Source of the DNA: an uncultured Collinsella sp.
GTDB lineage: Bacteria > Actinomycetota > Coriobacteriia > Coriobacteriales > Coriobacteriaceae
Direction: 5' to 3'
DNA length: 64,000 nt
NCBI GenBank assembly: GCA_934630735.1
Contig: CAKTWK010000006.1
Location: forward strand, 1-64,000
Shown: in pieces, positions 18,351-26,749 of the stretch
Numbering within the stretch: position 1 is the first letter of the stretch
How the letters are laid out: every line of letters starts with the position of its first letter
Notes under the pieces: generated by a model
Told to the model about the DNA's origin: nothing
Database searches by the model: none
The model's input: the letters and a program-made list of their open reading frames with translations, nothing else
Position numbers and translations under genes: made by a program

Positions 18351-20267
18351 ATGGAAGAGGCCTATCGTCAAGCACGCAAGCGCGGCGAGCAGGGACGCCG
18401 TCGCGCCATCAGCCAAAGCGAGCACCCGTACCTTACGGACCTCGATAGCCTCGTTGCCCAGCTCCCCTTAGGTCAGCGAGAGAGCGTCGGCCTAAGGGAC
18501 ATTCCGCTCGAAATGGTCGTCGGCACGGTTACCAAGGGCCGTCAGTCAGCCTTTTCGTGCAACTTTATGCCCCTGTTGCCATTTAGCACCGAGTTCGCCC
18601 GCAAGTGGTCCAACCTCTATGACATCCAGGTGACCGAGGGCTATCGCGACCCCATCATCGTCACCGAGTTCATGCATCGGTTCTACGTCCAGGAGGGCAA
18701 CAAGCGCGTCAGCGTCCTCAAATTCCTGGACGCCCCGACGGTTTCGGCCAAGGTCACCCGCCTCTACCCCGGCACATGGGATTCCGTCGAAAGTCGCCTG
18801 TACGGCGAGTTCTGCGCGTTTTGGCGCGTCTGCCCCCTATACGAGATTGAGTTCTCGCGCGAGGGAAGCTATGAGACGCTCGCCAAGATGCTCGGCCAGG
18901 ACCTTGTCGAAAAGTGGCCACAGAAAAAGGTCGACTACCTGCGCCATACCTTCCTACTCTTTAAACGAGCCTACCTGCGCGCCGGCGGCGACCATCTGGA
19001 CATTACGCCCGCCGACGCTATGCTCGTCTACCTCAACGTGTACAACCAAGACCGCCTGCTGGATACGCCGACTGATATCGTCGTAAACCGCCTGTGCAAG
19101 ATTTGGCGCGAGCTGGTCATTGCCGGCAAAAATGACGAGGACAAGGTCGATCTTGTCGAAGCGCCGAGCGTCGATGAGGAAGAGGCACCCGCCAAGTCCA
19201 CCTCCGGCGTGCTCAACTTCTTTATGGGCAAGACTGTCTACTCGGCGGCCAACCCCCTACGCATCGCCTTTATCCATGAGTTCCCCTGTTCGACGTCGAG
19301 CTGGGACAGCCTGCACGATCAAGGGCGTCAGTATCTCGATGAGCACTTTGGCGGTATCGTGCGCACCGAGGCGTTTGAGGACTGCCACGATCCGGACGTG
19401 TTCTACGCCGCCGTGGAAACGGCTGTCAAACATGGAGACAACGTCATCTTCTCGACCTCGCATCGCCTGATGGAATACACGCTCAGGGCTGCCGTTGAGT
19501 ATCCCCAGGTTCGGTTCCTCAACTGCTCTATCGGCCTTCCCCACCAAAGCGTGCGCTCGTATTTTGGAAAGATGTACGAGGCAAAGTTTCTGCTGGGCGC
19601 CCTTGCGGCCAGCATGGCGGACAACCATCGCATTGGCTACCACGCGTCGGTCTTTGCGTCGGGCGCGCTTAGCGAGATCAACGCCTTTGCCATCGGCGCC
19701 TCGCTGCTCGACCCCCGCGCGCAAATTATCCTGACCTGGGGCGATGTGCCCGCCGGAGGCCTTGCCGAGGCCATGTGCCGCGAGGGTGTGAGCGTCATGA
19801 CCGGCGCTGACATGTCCAAGTCGCTGGAGGACCCCACGGCCTACGGACTTCACCGCCTGGTCGATGGCAAGGTCGTCGGCATCGCCATGCCGGTATGGAA
19901 CTGGGGCCGATACTACGAGCTTATCGTGCGAAGCCTGCTGCATGGCACCTGGGATGAGACCAGTGACGACAGCCAGGTTCGCGCCGTCAACTACTGGTAT
20001 GGTATGAGCTCGGGCGTCATCGACATTCGCTACGCTCCGGGCCTGCCCTATCAGACGCGCAAGCTTGTTCAGCTGCTCCGCAATGGCATCGTCGAGGGCT
20101 CCATCAACCCCTTTGGCGGCGAGCTCCATAGCCAAGACGGCGTGGTGCAGATCGAGGGCTTTCCCCCACTGCCGAGCACGCAAATCGTCGAGATGGACTG
20201 GCTGGCCGACAACGTGGTGGGCGCCATTCCGCAACTCGATGATGAGCCGAAGGTCCGCGCCCTATGA
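18351..20267 (+). CDS. Soluble ParB-like / BMP (PnrA-like) fusion protein
   Basis: A 638-residue protein with no signal peptide or membrane segment; the N-terminus is highly charged. Residues of about 45-130 look like a ParB/Srx-fold domain (TEFMHRFYVQEGNKRVSVLKF). The middle is helical. From about residue 300 comes a periplasmic-binding-protein fold of the BMP/PnrA type (LRIAFIHEFP, then YFGKMYEAKFLLGALAASMA), normally a nucleoside-binding lipoprotein domain. The layout suggests a cytoplasmic ligand sensor rather than a transporter subunit. It overlaps the next gene by 4 bp (ATGA), so the two are probably coupled. Function not established. Confidence 0.75.
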   Translation: MEEAYRQARKRGEQGRRRAISQSEHPYLTDLDSLVAQLPLGQRESVGLRDIPLEMVVGTVTKGRQSAFSCNFMPLLPFSTEFARKWSNLYDIQVTEGYRDPIIVTEFMHRFYVQEGNKRVSVLKFLDAPTVSAKVTRLYPGTWDSVESRLYGEFCAFWRVCPLYEIEFSREGSYETLAKMLGQDLVEKWPQKKVDYLRHTFLLFKRAYLRAGGDHLDITPADAMLVYLNVYNQDRLLDTPTDIVVNRLCKIWRELVIAGKNDEDKVDLVEAPSVDEEEAPAKSTSGVLNFFMGKTVYSAANPLRIAFIHEFPCSTSSWDSLHDQGRQYLDEHFGGIVRTEAFEDCHDPDVFYAAVETAVKHGDNVIFSTSHRLMEYTLRAAVEYPQVRFLNCSIGLPHQSVRSYFGKMYEAKFLLGALAASMADNHRIGYHASVFASGALSEINAFAIGASLLDPRAQIILTWGDVPAGGLAEAMCREGVSVMTGADMSKSLEDPTAYGLHRLVDGKVVGIAMPVWNWGRYYELIVRSLLHGTWDETSDDSQVRAVNYWYGMSSGVIDIRYAPGLPYQTRKLVQLLRNGIVEGSINPFGGELHSQDGVVQIEGFPPLPSTQIVEMDWLADNVVGAIPQLDDEPKVRAL

Positions 20268-20974
20268 AAATCCTTGCCATAGCCGATACCGAAGAACGAT
20301 GCCTATGGGAGTGCTTTCGCAAGGAACGCTTTGAGGGTGTTGACCTGATTTTGTCCGCTGGCGACCTGGACCCGGACTATCTTGAGTTTTTGGTTACGGT
20401 CATCAACAAGCCGCTCATCTACGTGCGCGGCAACCACGATGACCGCTACGCACGTCATGCACCGGGCGGCTGTATCTGTGTCGAAGACACCGTGTACGTG
20501 TATCGCGGCGTCCGCATTGCGGGGCTTGGCGGCTCCATGCGCTATCGAGACGGTGCCAACATGTACACCGAGCGCGAGATGACCAAGCGTATGCGCAAGC
20601 TGTCCCGCAAAGTGAGGATGGTCGGCGGCTGCGACATTCTGCTTACCCACGCGCCCGCCGACGGCGTGGGCGATCTGGATGATCTGCCACATCGAGGATT
20701 CGAATGCTTCAACACAGCGCTCGAATCCTGGAACCCCGACTACATGGTGCACGGGCATGTGCACCAATGCTATGGTCGCGACTTTCAGCGCGAGCGTCGG
20801 CATGCATGCGGGACAACGATCATCAACGCCTGCGGCTATATGCAGTTTGAGCTAGATGAAGCGCGCTACCCCATCCGTGGCTGGCAGGCAGCCTGGCTCA
20901 ATTCGCAAACCATGCGCCGCGAGCTCAAGCGCCACGAGGCAATCGAGTCCTCTACCGCCAGAACCCCCTGGTAA
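20264..20974 (+). CDS. Calcineurin-like metallophosphoesterase
   Basis: Predicted two-metal phosphoesterase (236 residues) of the YfcE/MJ0936-like branch. Metal-binding motifs occur in order: an N-terminal IADTEE (where D-x-H is usual), SAGDLD, VRGNHDD, LTHAPADG and HGHVHQ. The missing first-motif His is a departure from the canonical D-x-H. Start ATG overlaps the stop of the ParB-BMP gene by 4 bp, so the pair forms a translation unit; a nucleotide or cyclic-nucleotide substrate would be a natural guess but is only inference. A terminator follows at 21089. Confidence 0.82.
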   Translation: MKILAIADTEERCLWECFRKERFEGVDLILSAGDLDPDYLEFLVTVINKPLIYVRGNHDDRYARHAPGGCICVEDTVYVYRGVRIAGLGGSMRYRDGANMYTEREMTKRMRKLSRKVRMVGGCDILLTHAPADGVGDLDDLPHRGFECFNTALESWNPDYMVHGHVHQCYGRDFQRERRHACGTTIINACGYMQFELDEARYPIRGWQAAWLNSQTMRRELKRHEAIESSTARTPW

Positions 20975-20982
20975 CTGCCAAC

Positions 20983-21020
20983 AACCACCACGAAGGGGAT
21001 AGGCACCTTTATGGTGGTTT
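20983..21020. repeat. GGGGACAGG-core hairpin, ACCACCAC-arm class, copy 3
   Basis: Left arm AACCACCACGAAGG, right arm CCTTTATGGTGGTT, core GGATAGGCA. The 3' flank TTTTGCTGACTCGTCCGACC is shared with the copy at 22997, so the repeated unit extends beyond the palindrome. Confidence 0.85.
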
Positions 21021-21088
21021 TGCTGACTCGTCCGACCTGTCCATCACGGTGCTTGTGTAATTAACGAGAACACTCATTGTTTTGTAAG

Positions 21089-21115
21089 GACGGCGCTCAC
21101 GTGCCGTCTTTTTTT
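21089..21115 (+). terminator. Rho-independent terminator after the phosphoesterase
   Basis: GACGGC/GCCGTC stem, eight-base loop, then eight Ts. Strong. Confidence 0.85.
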
Positions 21116-21206
21116 GTCAACTTATGCAGTCTCGACCGTGTTGTATGTAGAGGGACCTCGCGAGACGCCTTCCCTATATCCACCACGACCAATTGGAGGT
21201 GACACT

Positions 21207-21767
21207 ATGCCTGCACGCCGTAACCGCAATAGCACGCTCCGATGCGATGCCGATCAGATCGAGCGGGAAGCAAAGCGCTTGGTCGACACGTATTCCGACC
21301 TCATCCTTCGATTGTGCTATTCGGCCCTTGGATCCGCTGACGACGCTCAAGACATCTGCCAGGACACCCTGATCAAGATTCTCCAACGCACTCAACCGTT
21401 CGACTCGCTCGAACACGAACGTGCTTGGGTGATCCGAGTCGCACTGAACGCATGTCGCGATATCGGCCGTACGCACGCGAATCACCCGGTTGTCGACCTC
21501 GATTCGCTCCCCGATTTCTGCGCACCCGTAACACATACCGAGCAAGAATTCGCGCAACGCGACTGCGCCATTCTTTCCGCTGTCACGGCCCTGCCTCAAG
21601 CACAGCGCATCGCCATCTTTTTGCACTACTACGCAGGCATGAGCATCAGGGAAATCGCAGACGCCGTTCACGCGACGCCAGCTGCAACCGCCCAGCACCT
21701 TAGCCGCGGACGTGCGTCACTTCGGCTTTCCTTGAAAGGAGACCACAATGACTACGAATTCGAATGA
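21207..21767 (+). CDS. ECF-type RNA polymerase sigma factor
   Basis: Alternative sigma factor (sigma-70 family, extracytoplasmic-function group) of 186 residues. Region 2 is ILRLCYSALGSADDAQDICQDT with the polymerase-binding and -10 recognition helices. Region 4 is a helix-turn-helix (LPQAQRIAIFLHYYAGMSIREIADAV). The start at 21207 follows TTGGAGGTGACACT; in-frame extension further upstream crosses the preceding terminator and is rejected. The 3' end overlaps the next gene by 20 bp, the usual coupling with a membrane regulator. Confidence 0.92.
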   Translation: MPARRNRNSTLRCDADQIEREAKRLVDTYSDLILRLCYSALGSADDAQDICQDTLIKILQRTQPFDSLEHERAWVIRVALNACRDIGRTHANHPVVDLDSLPDFCAPVTHTEQEFAQRDCAILSAVTALPQAQRIAIFLHYYAGMSIREIADAVHATPAATAQHLSRGRASLRLSLKGDHNDYEFE

Positions 21768-22878
21768 CTATCGCCACGCCCTGGAGCACATTTCGTTTAC
21801 CGATAATGCGAAGCAGCACATGGCAAACTCGATTGCTCAGTCCGTCGCCTCAAGCGATGCGGCGACCGCTCAAAGCAACTTTAATGGCACGCGACGCAAG
21901 CCGCGCATCGCCCGCCATCCCGTAAGAACAGTCGCTCGCATTGCCGCTGTAACGGCAGTCCTCGCTATCGTCATTGGAGGCGCTGGCACGGCTATGGCAA
22001 CAGGCGTCCTGCCGCTTCCTTCTGACATGCTTTCCGACATCTTTGACGGACCTGCTTCTCAAACCGAGATCATCGACCGTATTGGCCGGCCCGTCGGTGC
22101 TAGCTGCTCCAACAACGGAGTCACCGTGACCGCCGACGCCATCATGGGCGACAAGGATATGGTTACCATCGCCTATACGCTTACGTTCGACGATCCCGCT
22201 GCCCTGAAAAAGCTTTCCGAGCCGGGCGAGAACGGAACTATCGCCGGAAGTGTCGATGGAAACGTATACGTTGATGGCGAGCATGGCGGCCAAGGCCAAT
22301 CATGGCTCATTGACAAGAACCCCAATGACTCCAGCATTCAATACTTTGCACAGTTCAGCGTTGAATCACCCGGCCTTATGGGCAGGACCGTCCGCACGCA
22401 TATCAACTCTCTCGTTGTGCCACGTGCTGGCAAAGAGCTTCCCGAGTATAAGAAAATACTTACGGGCCCATGGGATCTTAAGTTCCAGCTGAATTACGAA
22501 GATACATCCGTTACGATTCCCGCGCCCAAATCGGTCAACTTTAACGGCACCAAGGCGACGATTCAAGAGGCCACCGTATCCTGCGTTGGCGTTTCAGTCC
22601 GCTACAACATAGATCGTTCCATCGAACACGACAACAACAGCGGCAAGATGTCTCAAAACATGGAGGAGTCTATGGATGCCGTTGGCAACATACCCCTCAT
22701 CGTGACGTTCAAAGACGGTCATGTTGAGGACGCAACCAGCCACAGCGGCTATTTCGCAAATAAACTGGATAACGGCACCACTGATGTCCACAAGACCTGG
22801 CCGTTCTCGCAAGTTTGTGACACAGACAAGATTGCAAGCGTACAAATTGGCGATACGGTCATTCCCATGAATTCGTAA
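21748..22878 (+). CDS. DUF4179-like membrane protein, probable anti-sigma partner
   Basis: A 376-residue single-pass protein. A short cytoplasmic N-terminus (about 1-65) is followed by one hydrophobic helix (VARIAAVTAVLAIVIGGAGT) and a large extracytoplasmic beta-rich domain (VTVTADAIMGDKDMVTIAYTL) like DUF4179 proteins that accompany ECF sigma genes in Firmicutes and Actinobacteria. Overlap with the sigma gene implies a sigma/anti-sigma pair. No zinc-binding anti-sigma HxxxCxxC motif is present, so the inhibitory role is inferred from context. RBS GAAAGGAGACCACA precedes the ATG. Confidence 0.75.
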   Translation: MTTNSNDYRHALEHISFTDNAKQHMANSIAQSVASSDAATAQSNFNGTRRKPRIARHPVRTVARIAAVTAVLAIVIGGAGTAMATGVLPLPSDMLSDIFDGPASQTEIIDRIGRPVGASCSNNGVTVTADAIMGDKDMVTIAYTLTFDDPAALKKLSEPGENGTIAGSVDGNVYVDGEHGGQGQSWLIDKNPNDSSIQYFAQFSVESPGLMGRTVRTHINSLVVPRAGKELPEYKKILTGPWDLKFQLNYEDTSVTIPAPKSVNFNGTKATIQEATVSCVGVSVRYNIDRSIEHDNNSGKMSQNMEESMDAVGNIPLIVTFKDGHVEDATSHSGYFANKLDNGTTDVHKTWPFSQVCDTDKIASVQIGDTVIPMNS

Positions 22879-22996
22879 CGCTACGCGGCTCGTATATGCA
22901 CCCGGTTCCGCACTTCGCGTCTAAAGATGCGCTGTCATCGAGCAGCGTGAGCGCAAGGCCGCCCGTATGGTCGGCTGGGAACACCTCGTTGCGCTA

Positions 22997-23037
22997 AAAA
23001 CCACCACGAAGGGGACCGGCACCTTTGTGGTGGTTTT
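22997..23037. repeat. GGGGACAGG-core hairpin, ACCACCAC-arm class, copy 4
   Basis: AAAACCACCACGAAGG, core GGACCGGCA, CCTTTGTGGTGGTTTT. It sits in a 351-bp gene-free stretch (22879-23229) that otherwise holds only the two 57-bp palindromes and about 60 bp that read like a gene tail (RERKAARMVGWEHLVALK). Confidence 0.9.
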
Positions 23038-23067
23038 GCTGACTCGTCCGACCTGTCCCAACGGTTT

Positions 23068-23124
23068 GTCTCAATCTGTAACAGGTAGGGCCCAAATAAT
23101 CGGTTAGCTGTTACAGATCGAGAC
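23068..23124. repeat. 57-bp palindrome, TCTCRATCTGTAACA family, unit A
   Basis: Arms GTCTCAATCTGTAACAG and CTGTTACAGATCGAGAC. First unit of a two-unit array with an exact 80-bp period (unit B starts at 23148); the 23-bp spacer is unrelated to the spacers of the other array. Confidence 0.9.
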
Positions 23125-23147
23125 AGACCACGGATGCTCAGCCGAAA

Positions 23148-23204
23148 ATCTCAATCTGTAACAGGTAGGAACGATTTTGCCCCTTAGATGTTACAGATTG
23201 AGAT
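23148..23204. repeat. 57-bp palindrome, TCTCRATCTGTAACA family, unit B
   Basis: Arms ATCTCAATCTGTAACA and TGTTACAGATTGAGAT. It ends 25 bp downstream of the leuB-remnant stop codon. Confidence 0.9.
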
Positions 23205-23229
23205 ATTTGACAGCTTGAATCGGCATCGC

Positions 23230-23870
23230 CTACAGCGCGGCGACGACCTTGTCGCCCATCGTCGTGGTGCCGAGGATCTTATCTGCCGGGGTGTTGACAT
23301 CGGCGATGTCACGGGTGCGCCAGCCCTCGTCGAGCACGCGCGCCACGGCGCTCTCGATCCACGCGGCTTGCTCGCCCATGTCGAGCGCGTAGGTCAGCAG
23401 CATCGCCACCGACAAGATTTGAGCCAGCGGATTGGCCACGCCGAGCCCCGCGATGTCAGGAGCGCTGCCAGCGCTCGGCCCAAACAGCGATACGCCATCA
23501 TCCAGCGAGGCAGAGGCAAGCATACCGAGCGATCCGGTAATCTGAGCCGCCTCATCGGACAGGATGTCGCCGAACATGTTCTCCGTCACCACGACGTCAA
23601 AGTTTGCCGGTCGACTGATGAGCTGCATGGCGGCGTTGTCGACGAGCAGGTCCTCAAGCTCCACGTCGGAGTACTCCTCGTCTTGCACGCGATGCACGAT
23701 CTCGCGCCACATGCGGCTCGTCTCCAGCACGTTGCGCTTATCAACGCTCGTCACCTTGCCGCGACGTTTGCGCGCCGCCTCAAATGCCTGGCGCGCAATG
23801 CGCTCAATCTCGTACTCGCGATACTCCATCACGTCGACCGCACGCTGACCGGCCGCGCCCGCAGCGCCCG
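23230..23870 (-). pseudogene. leuB: 3-isopropylmalate dehydrogenase remnant, C-terminal part only
   Basis: About 210 residues matching the C-terminal 60 percent of Leu[42 protein letters not shown] and [15 protein letters not shown] are textbook IPMDH segments. The N-terminal domain with the substrate-binding arginines is absent. Upstream the sequence runs, out of frame, into leuA. No plausible start codon or ribosome-binding site serves it, so it is almost certainly not a working enzyme. The exact junction is ambiguous within about 23850-23890. Confidence 0.88.
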
Positions 23871-24436
23871 CGCAGGTCACGGATGCGGGCGCCAAAGTCC
23901 CACGGCATGTTGTAGCCCATCGTATCGGGGATGTTCACGACCGTGGCACCGGCCTTTACGGCCGCCTCGATAATGCGCACCAGAAACTCCTGATCGGAGC
24001 GGCCGGCACCCTCGGCATAAAACTCAACATCGTCAACGAACTTGCGAGCATGTTTGACGGCATGGATCGCTCACTCAATTGCCCTTTCCTCAGTCATATG
24101 GAGCTTGTCGCGCAGGTGACTGGTGCTCACACCCAGCCCTGTATGGATACGGGGCCTCTGGGCCGTTTTGAGCGCCTCTGCAGCCACTTCGATATCCCTG
24201 TCGACAGCGCGCGTCAGGCCGCATACCGTGCATCGGTCGCCCGCAATCTTGCCAATCTCCTGTACGGAGCGAAAGTCACCAGGACTCGAGATGGGAAAGC
24301 CCGCCTCGATAACGTCCACGTTCATGCGCACCAGCTGGCGGGCGATGAAGAGCTTTTCCTCGGTATTCATGCTGGCGCCCGGCGACTGCTCACCGTCGCA
24401 CAGGGTGGCGTCAAAGATTGTGATTTTGCGGCTTAT
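23871..24436 (-). pseudogene. leuA: 2-isopropylmalate synthase remnant, N-terminal part with several lesions
   Basis: N-terminal portion of LeuA ([31 protein letters not shown], then [17 protein letters not shown]). Four defects are visible: ATA stands where the start codon should be, five bases after AGGAGG (24436); the catalytic Arg of the RDGEQ motif is Cys; an in-frame TGA is at 24071-24073 in the middle of a conserved helix; and the gene stops at about residue 190 where leuB sequence begins. The Leu leader and attenuator lie directly upstream. A deletion that also removed leuC and leuD is the simplest explanation. Confidence 0.9.
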
Positions 24437-24502
24437 AAGTTCCTCCTGATTGACCGTTTTATGACAGATGGCTTTCAGGAGAGAGAGAAGGCCTAGAGAT
24501 AG

Positions 24503-24560
24503 AAAAATACCCGTGTCGCTCATCACGCCTGAAAGCGGCAGACGATAGCGCACCCGGGTA
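24503..24560 (-). terminator. Attenuator terminator of the leucine leader
   Basis: Long GC-rich hairpin on the minus strand (arms beginning TACCCG and ending CGGGTA, about 22 bp with mismatches) followed by TTTTTC. It lies between the Leu leader peptide and the leuA remnant, as expected for transcription attenuation. Confidence 0.82.
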
Positions 24561-24589
24561 CAACAAATCGTTATAGCGAGATTACAACC

Positions 24590-24649
24590 CTAGCGCGCTA
24601 TCCAATCTAGTAGCGCTAGGCCTAGGAGCTGTTGCGTGTTCTTAAACAT
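24590..24649 (-). CDS. leuL: Leucine operon leader peptide
   Basis: A 19-residue ORF, MFKNTQQLLGLALLDWIAR, with five leucines in a seven-residue stretch, four of them CTA codons, which are rare in GC-rich DNA. GGGAG precedes the ATG. Together with the hairpin at 24503 this is a classic ribosome-mediated leucine attenuator: stalling at Leu codons would prevent terminator formation. Remarkably intact given that the genes it controls are decayed. Confidence 0.85.
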   Translation of the reverse strand: MFKNTQQLLGLALLDWIAR

Positions 24650-24705
24650 GTTGGGCTCCCTTCGGCCTCGGGTAGTACTACATCGCGCTAAAGTACAACA
24701 CAAGT

Positions 24706-24745
24706 AAAACCACCACAAGGGTGCCTGTCCCCTTCGTGGTGGTTT
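24706..24745. repeat. GGGGACAGG-core hairpin, ACCACCAC-arm class, copy 5 (reversed)
   Basis: AAAACCACCACAAGG, then GTGCCTGTCC (reverse complement of the core), then CCTTCGTGGTGGTTT. Reading the core on the minus strand shows opposite orientation to copies 1-4. Confidence 0.88.
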
Positions 24746-24761
24746 CGTTGACTCAAAAGCA

Positions 24762-24799
24762 AGAGACCCGGTCCTGCACGAGGCAGAACCGGGTCTCTT
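24762..24799 (-). terminator. Rho-independent terminator after rplA
   Basis: Stem AGAGACCCGGTCCTGC/GCAGAACCGGGTCTCT with one mismatch, followed on the minus strand by TTGCTTTTG. Confidence 0.85.
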
Positions 24800-24835
24800 T
24801 AGCAATGCTTGCTTTGCTCAGGCAGTAACTGTTAG

Positions 24836-25543
24836 TTACTCAGCCAGGAAGTCACGCTGGACAGCGGGATCGACCTTGACGCCAGGGCCCATGGTGGAAG
24901 ACACGGAGATGGACTTGACGTACTTGCCCTTAGCAGAAGAGGGCTTGACGCGCAGGATCTCGGTGTACAGGGCAGCGTAGTTCTCGACGAGCTGCTGCTC
25001 AGAGAAGGACTTCTTGCCCAGGGGCACGTGGCAGATGCCGTAACGGTCGGCGCGGTACTCAACGCGACCAGCCTTGAGCTCGGAGACCATCTTGGCGACG
25101 TCCATGGTCACGGTGCCGAGCTTGGGGTTCGGCATGAGGCCACGGGGACCAAGGATCTTACCGATGCGGCCAACCTTGGCCATCATGTTCGGCGTAGCGA
25201 TAGCGGCGTCGAAGTTGATCTCGCCCTTCTGGATCTGGGCGACAAGCTCGTCGGAACCGATGATGTCGGCGCCGGCAGCCTCGGCCTCGCGGGCCTTCTC
25301 GCCCTCGGCGAAGACGGAAACACGAACGGTCTTGCCGGTGCCGTGGGGCAGGGAGATGGAACCACGGATGTTCTGGTCAGCCTTACGAGTATCGATGCCC
25401 AGACGGAAGTGGGCCTCGACGGTCTCGTCGAACTTGGCGGTGTCGAGCTCCTTGATGAGCTTGGCAGCCTGAAGGGGGGTGTAGAGCGTGGCGCGGTCGA
25501 TCTTCTCGGCAGCGGCGTTATAGCTCTTACCATGCTTAGCCAT
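24836..25543 (-). CDS. rplA: 50S ribosomal protein L1
   Basis: Large-subunit protein at the L1 stalk, binding 23S rRNA and often its own mRNA. The 235 residues carry [17 protein letters not shown] and the two-domain L1 pattern. The ATG at 25543 is eight bases from AGGAGG; an ATG six bases upstream is too close to it. Last gene of the secE-nusG-rplK-rplA block and followed by a terminator; rplJ-rplL are not adjacent. Confidence 0.97.
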   Translation of the reverse strand: MAKHGKSYNAAAEKIDRATLYTPLQAAKLIKELDTAKFDETVEAHFRLGIDTRKADQNIRGSISLPHGTGKTVRVSVFAEGEKAREAEAAGADIIGSDELVAQIQKGEINFDAAIATPNMMAKVGRIGKILGPRGLMPNPKLGTVTMDVAKMVSELKAGRVEYRADRYGICHVPLGKKSFSEQQLVENYAALYTEILRVKPSSAKGKYVKSISVSSTMGPGVKVDPAVQRDFLAE

Positions 25544-25616
25544 GTGCATTACCTCCTGTGGTTAAACGGGCGTGAGCCCTCCCACATCGTATCGTGTGCC
25601 CTATTGCACACATATA

Positions 25617-25642
25617 ACGGGCACCCCGGTCGGAGCACCCGT
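25617..25642 (-). other. rplK-rplA intercistronic hairpin
   Basis: ACGGGTGCTCC/GGGGTGCCCGT pairs fully on the minus-strand RNA (with G-U pairs) but not on the plus strand, so it is likely an RNA element of this operon. It could be an L1 control site or a leaky terminator. Confidence 0.45.
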
Positions 25643-25660
25643 CATTACCTAAAGAAATCG

Positions 25661-26089
25661 CTACTCAGCGATGGTGACGCCCATGGAGCGGGCGGTACCG
25701 GCGATGATCTTCTTAGCGGCGTCAATGTCGTTGGCATTGAGGTCCGGCATCTTGATCTCGGCAATCTTGGTGAGCTGCTCCTGGGAGAGCTGACCGACCT
25801 TGTCGGCCTGGGGCTTAGCGGAACCAGACTTGAGGTTCAGCTCCTTCTTGATGAGGTGAGCCGCCGGCGGGGTCTTGGTGATGAAGGAGAAGGACTTGTC
25901 CTCGTAGACAGAGATCTCAACGGGGATGATGTCGCCCTTCTTGTCCTGCGTCTCGGCGTTAAAAGCCTGGCAGAACTGCATGATGTTCACGCCAGCAGCG
26001 CCCAGGGCGGGGCCGACGGGAGGAGCGGGGTTAGCGGCACCAGCAGGAATCTGGAGCTTAATGACGTTGGCAACCTTCTTCTCAGCCAT
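25661..26089 (-). CDS. rplK: 50S ribosomal protein L11
   Basis: Component of the GTPase-associated centre of the 50S subunit, needed for stringent-factor activation. The 142 residues show the family start [10 protein letters not shown] (here [20 protein letters not shown]) and the C-terminal rRNA-binding domain ending in ARSMGV. The start at 26089 follows GAAAGGAATGACC. Located between nusG and rplA as in most bacteria. Confidence 0.97.
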   Translation of the reverse strand: MAEKKVANVIKLQIPAGAANPAPPVGPALGAAGVNIMQFCQAFNAETQDKKGDIIPVEISVYEDKSFSFITKTPPAAHLIKKELNLKSGSAKPQADKVGQLSQEQLTKIAEIKMPDLNANDIDAAKKIIAGTARSMGVTIAE

Positions 26090-26209
26090 GGTCATTCCTT
26101 TCGAATCACGAGTGTGAAGTACTTGCTATATCGTAAGCACGCACGTGTTAGAAGCACTCCTGAGATGAGCAGTCACAGAAGAAGCACGCTCGCGCGAACG
26201 GACGAAAAC

Positions 26210-26746
26210 TTAAGCGATGACAGCGACCTGGTTAAAGTCGAGCTCGACCGGCGTCTCGCGGCCAAAGATCATCAGCGTGACCTTGAGCTTGCCAGCCTCG
26301 GTGTTAACCTCGGAGACCTTGCCATCAAAGTCGGTAAGCGGGCCATCGGTGACGCGGACGGACGTGCCGACCTGAATATCAACCGAGGTGCGCTTGGGCG
26401 AATCGCCCTTACCGGGACGACGAGTCATCTTGTTGTACTCGTCGCGGGAAAGCGGAGCGGGCTTGCCGTTGCCGCCCAGGAAACCGGTGACGCCGGGCGT
26501 GTTGCGAACGCACGTCCATGCATCGTCATCCATCTCCATGCGGACCAGGACATAACCCGGGAAGATCTTGGAATCCTTGGTCTCGCGCTTGCCACCCTCT
26601 TTAATCTCGGTGACGCGCTCCATAGGAATCTCGATATCAAAGATACGGTCCTGCATGCCCATAGTCTCGATGCGATGCTCGAGATCGGACTTAACGCGGT
26701 TCTCGTATCCAGAGTAAGTGTGAACGACGTACCAACGCTTAGACAT
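26210..26746 (-). CDS. nusG: Transcription termination/antitermination factor NusG
   Basis: Transcription elongation factor bridging RNA polymerase with Rho or ribosomal protein S10. The 178 residues have an N-terminal NGN domain (WYVVHTYSGYENRVKSDL, PGYVLVRMEMDD) and a C-terminal KOW domain (VRVTDGPLTDFDGKVSEVN). It starts 3 bp after the secE stop, in the conserved secE-nusG-rplK-rplA order. Confidence 0.97.
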   Translation of the reverse strand: MSKRWYVVHTYSGYENRVKSDLEHRIETMGMQDRIFDIEIPMERVTEIKEGGKRETKDSKIFPGYVLVRMEMDDDAWTCVRNTPGVTGFLGGNGKPAPLSRDEYNKMTRRPGKGDSPKRTSVDIQVGTSVRVTDGPLTDFDGKVSEVNTEAGKLKVTLMIFGRETPVELDFNQVAVIA

Positions 26747-26749
26747 GGT

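Noticed and set aside
22925-22995. Gene tail reading RERKAARMVGWEHLVALK
   Set aside because: About 20 codons with no recognisable family and no start; could be a gene remnant but cannot be supported.
24050-24496. A plus-strand 148-codon frame in the leu region
   Set aside because: Antisense to the leuA remnant, which matches a known family.
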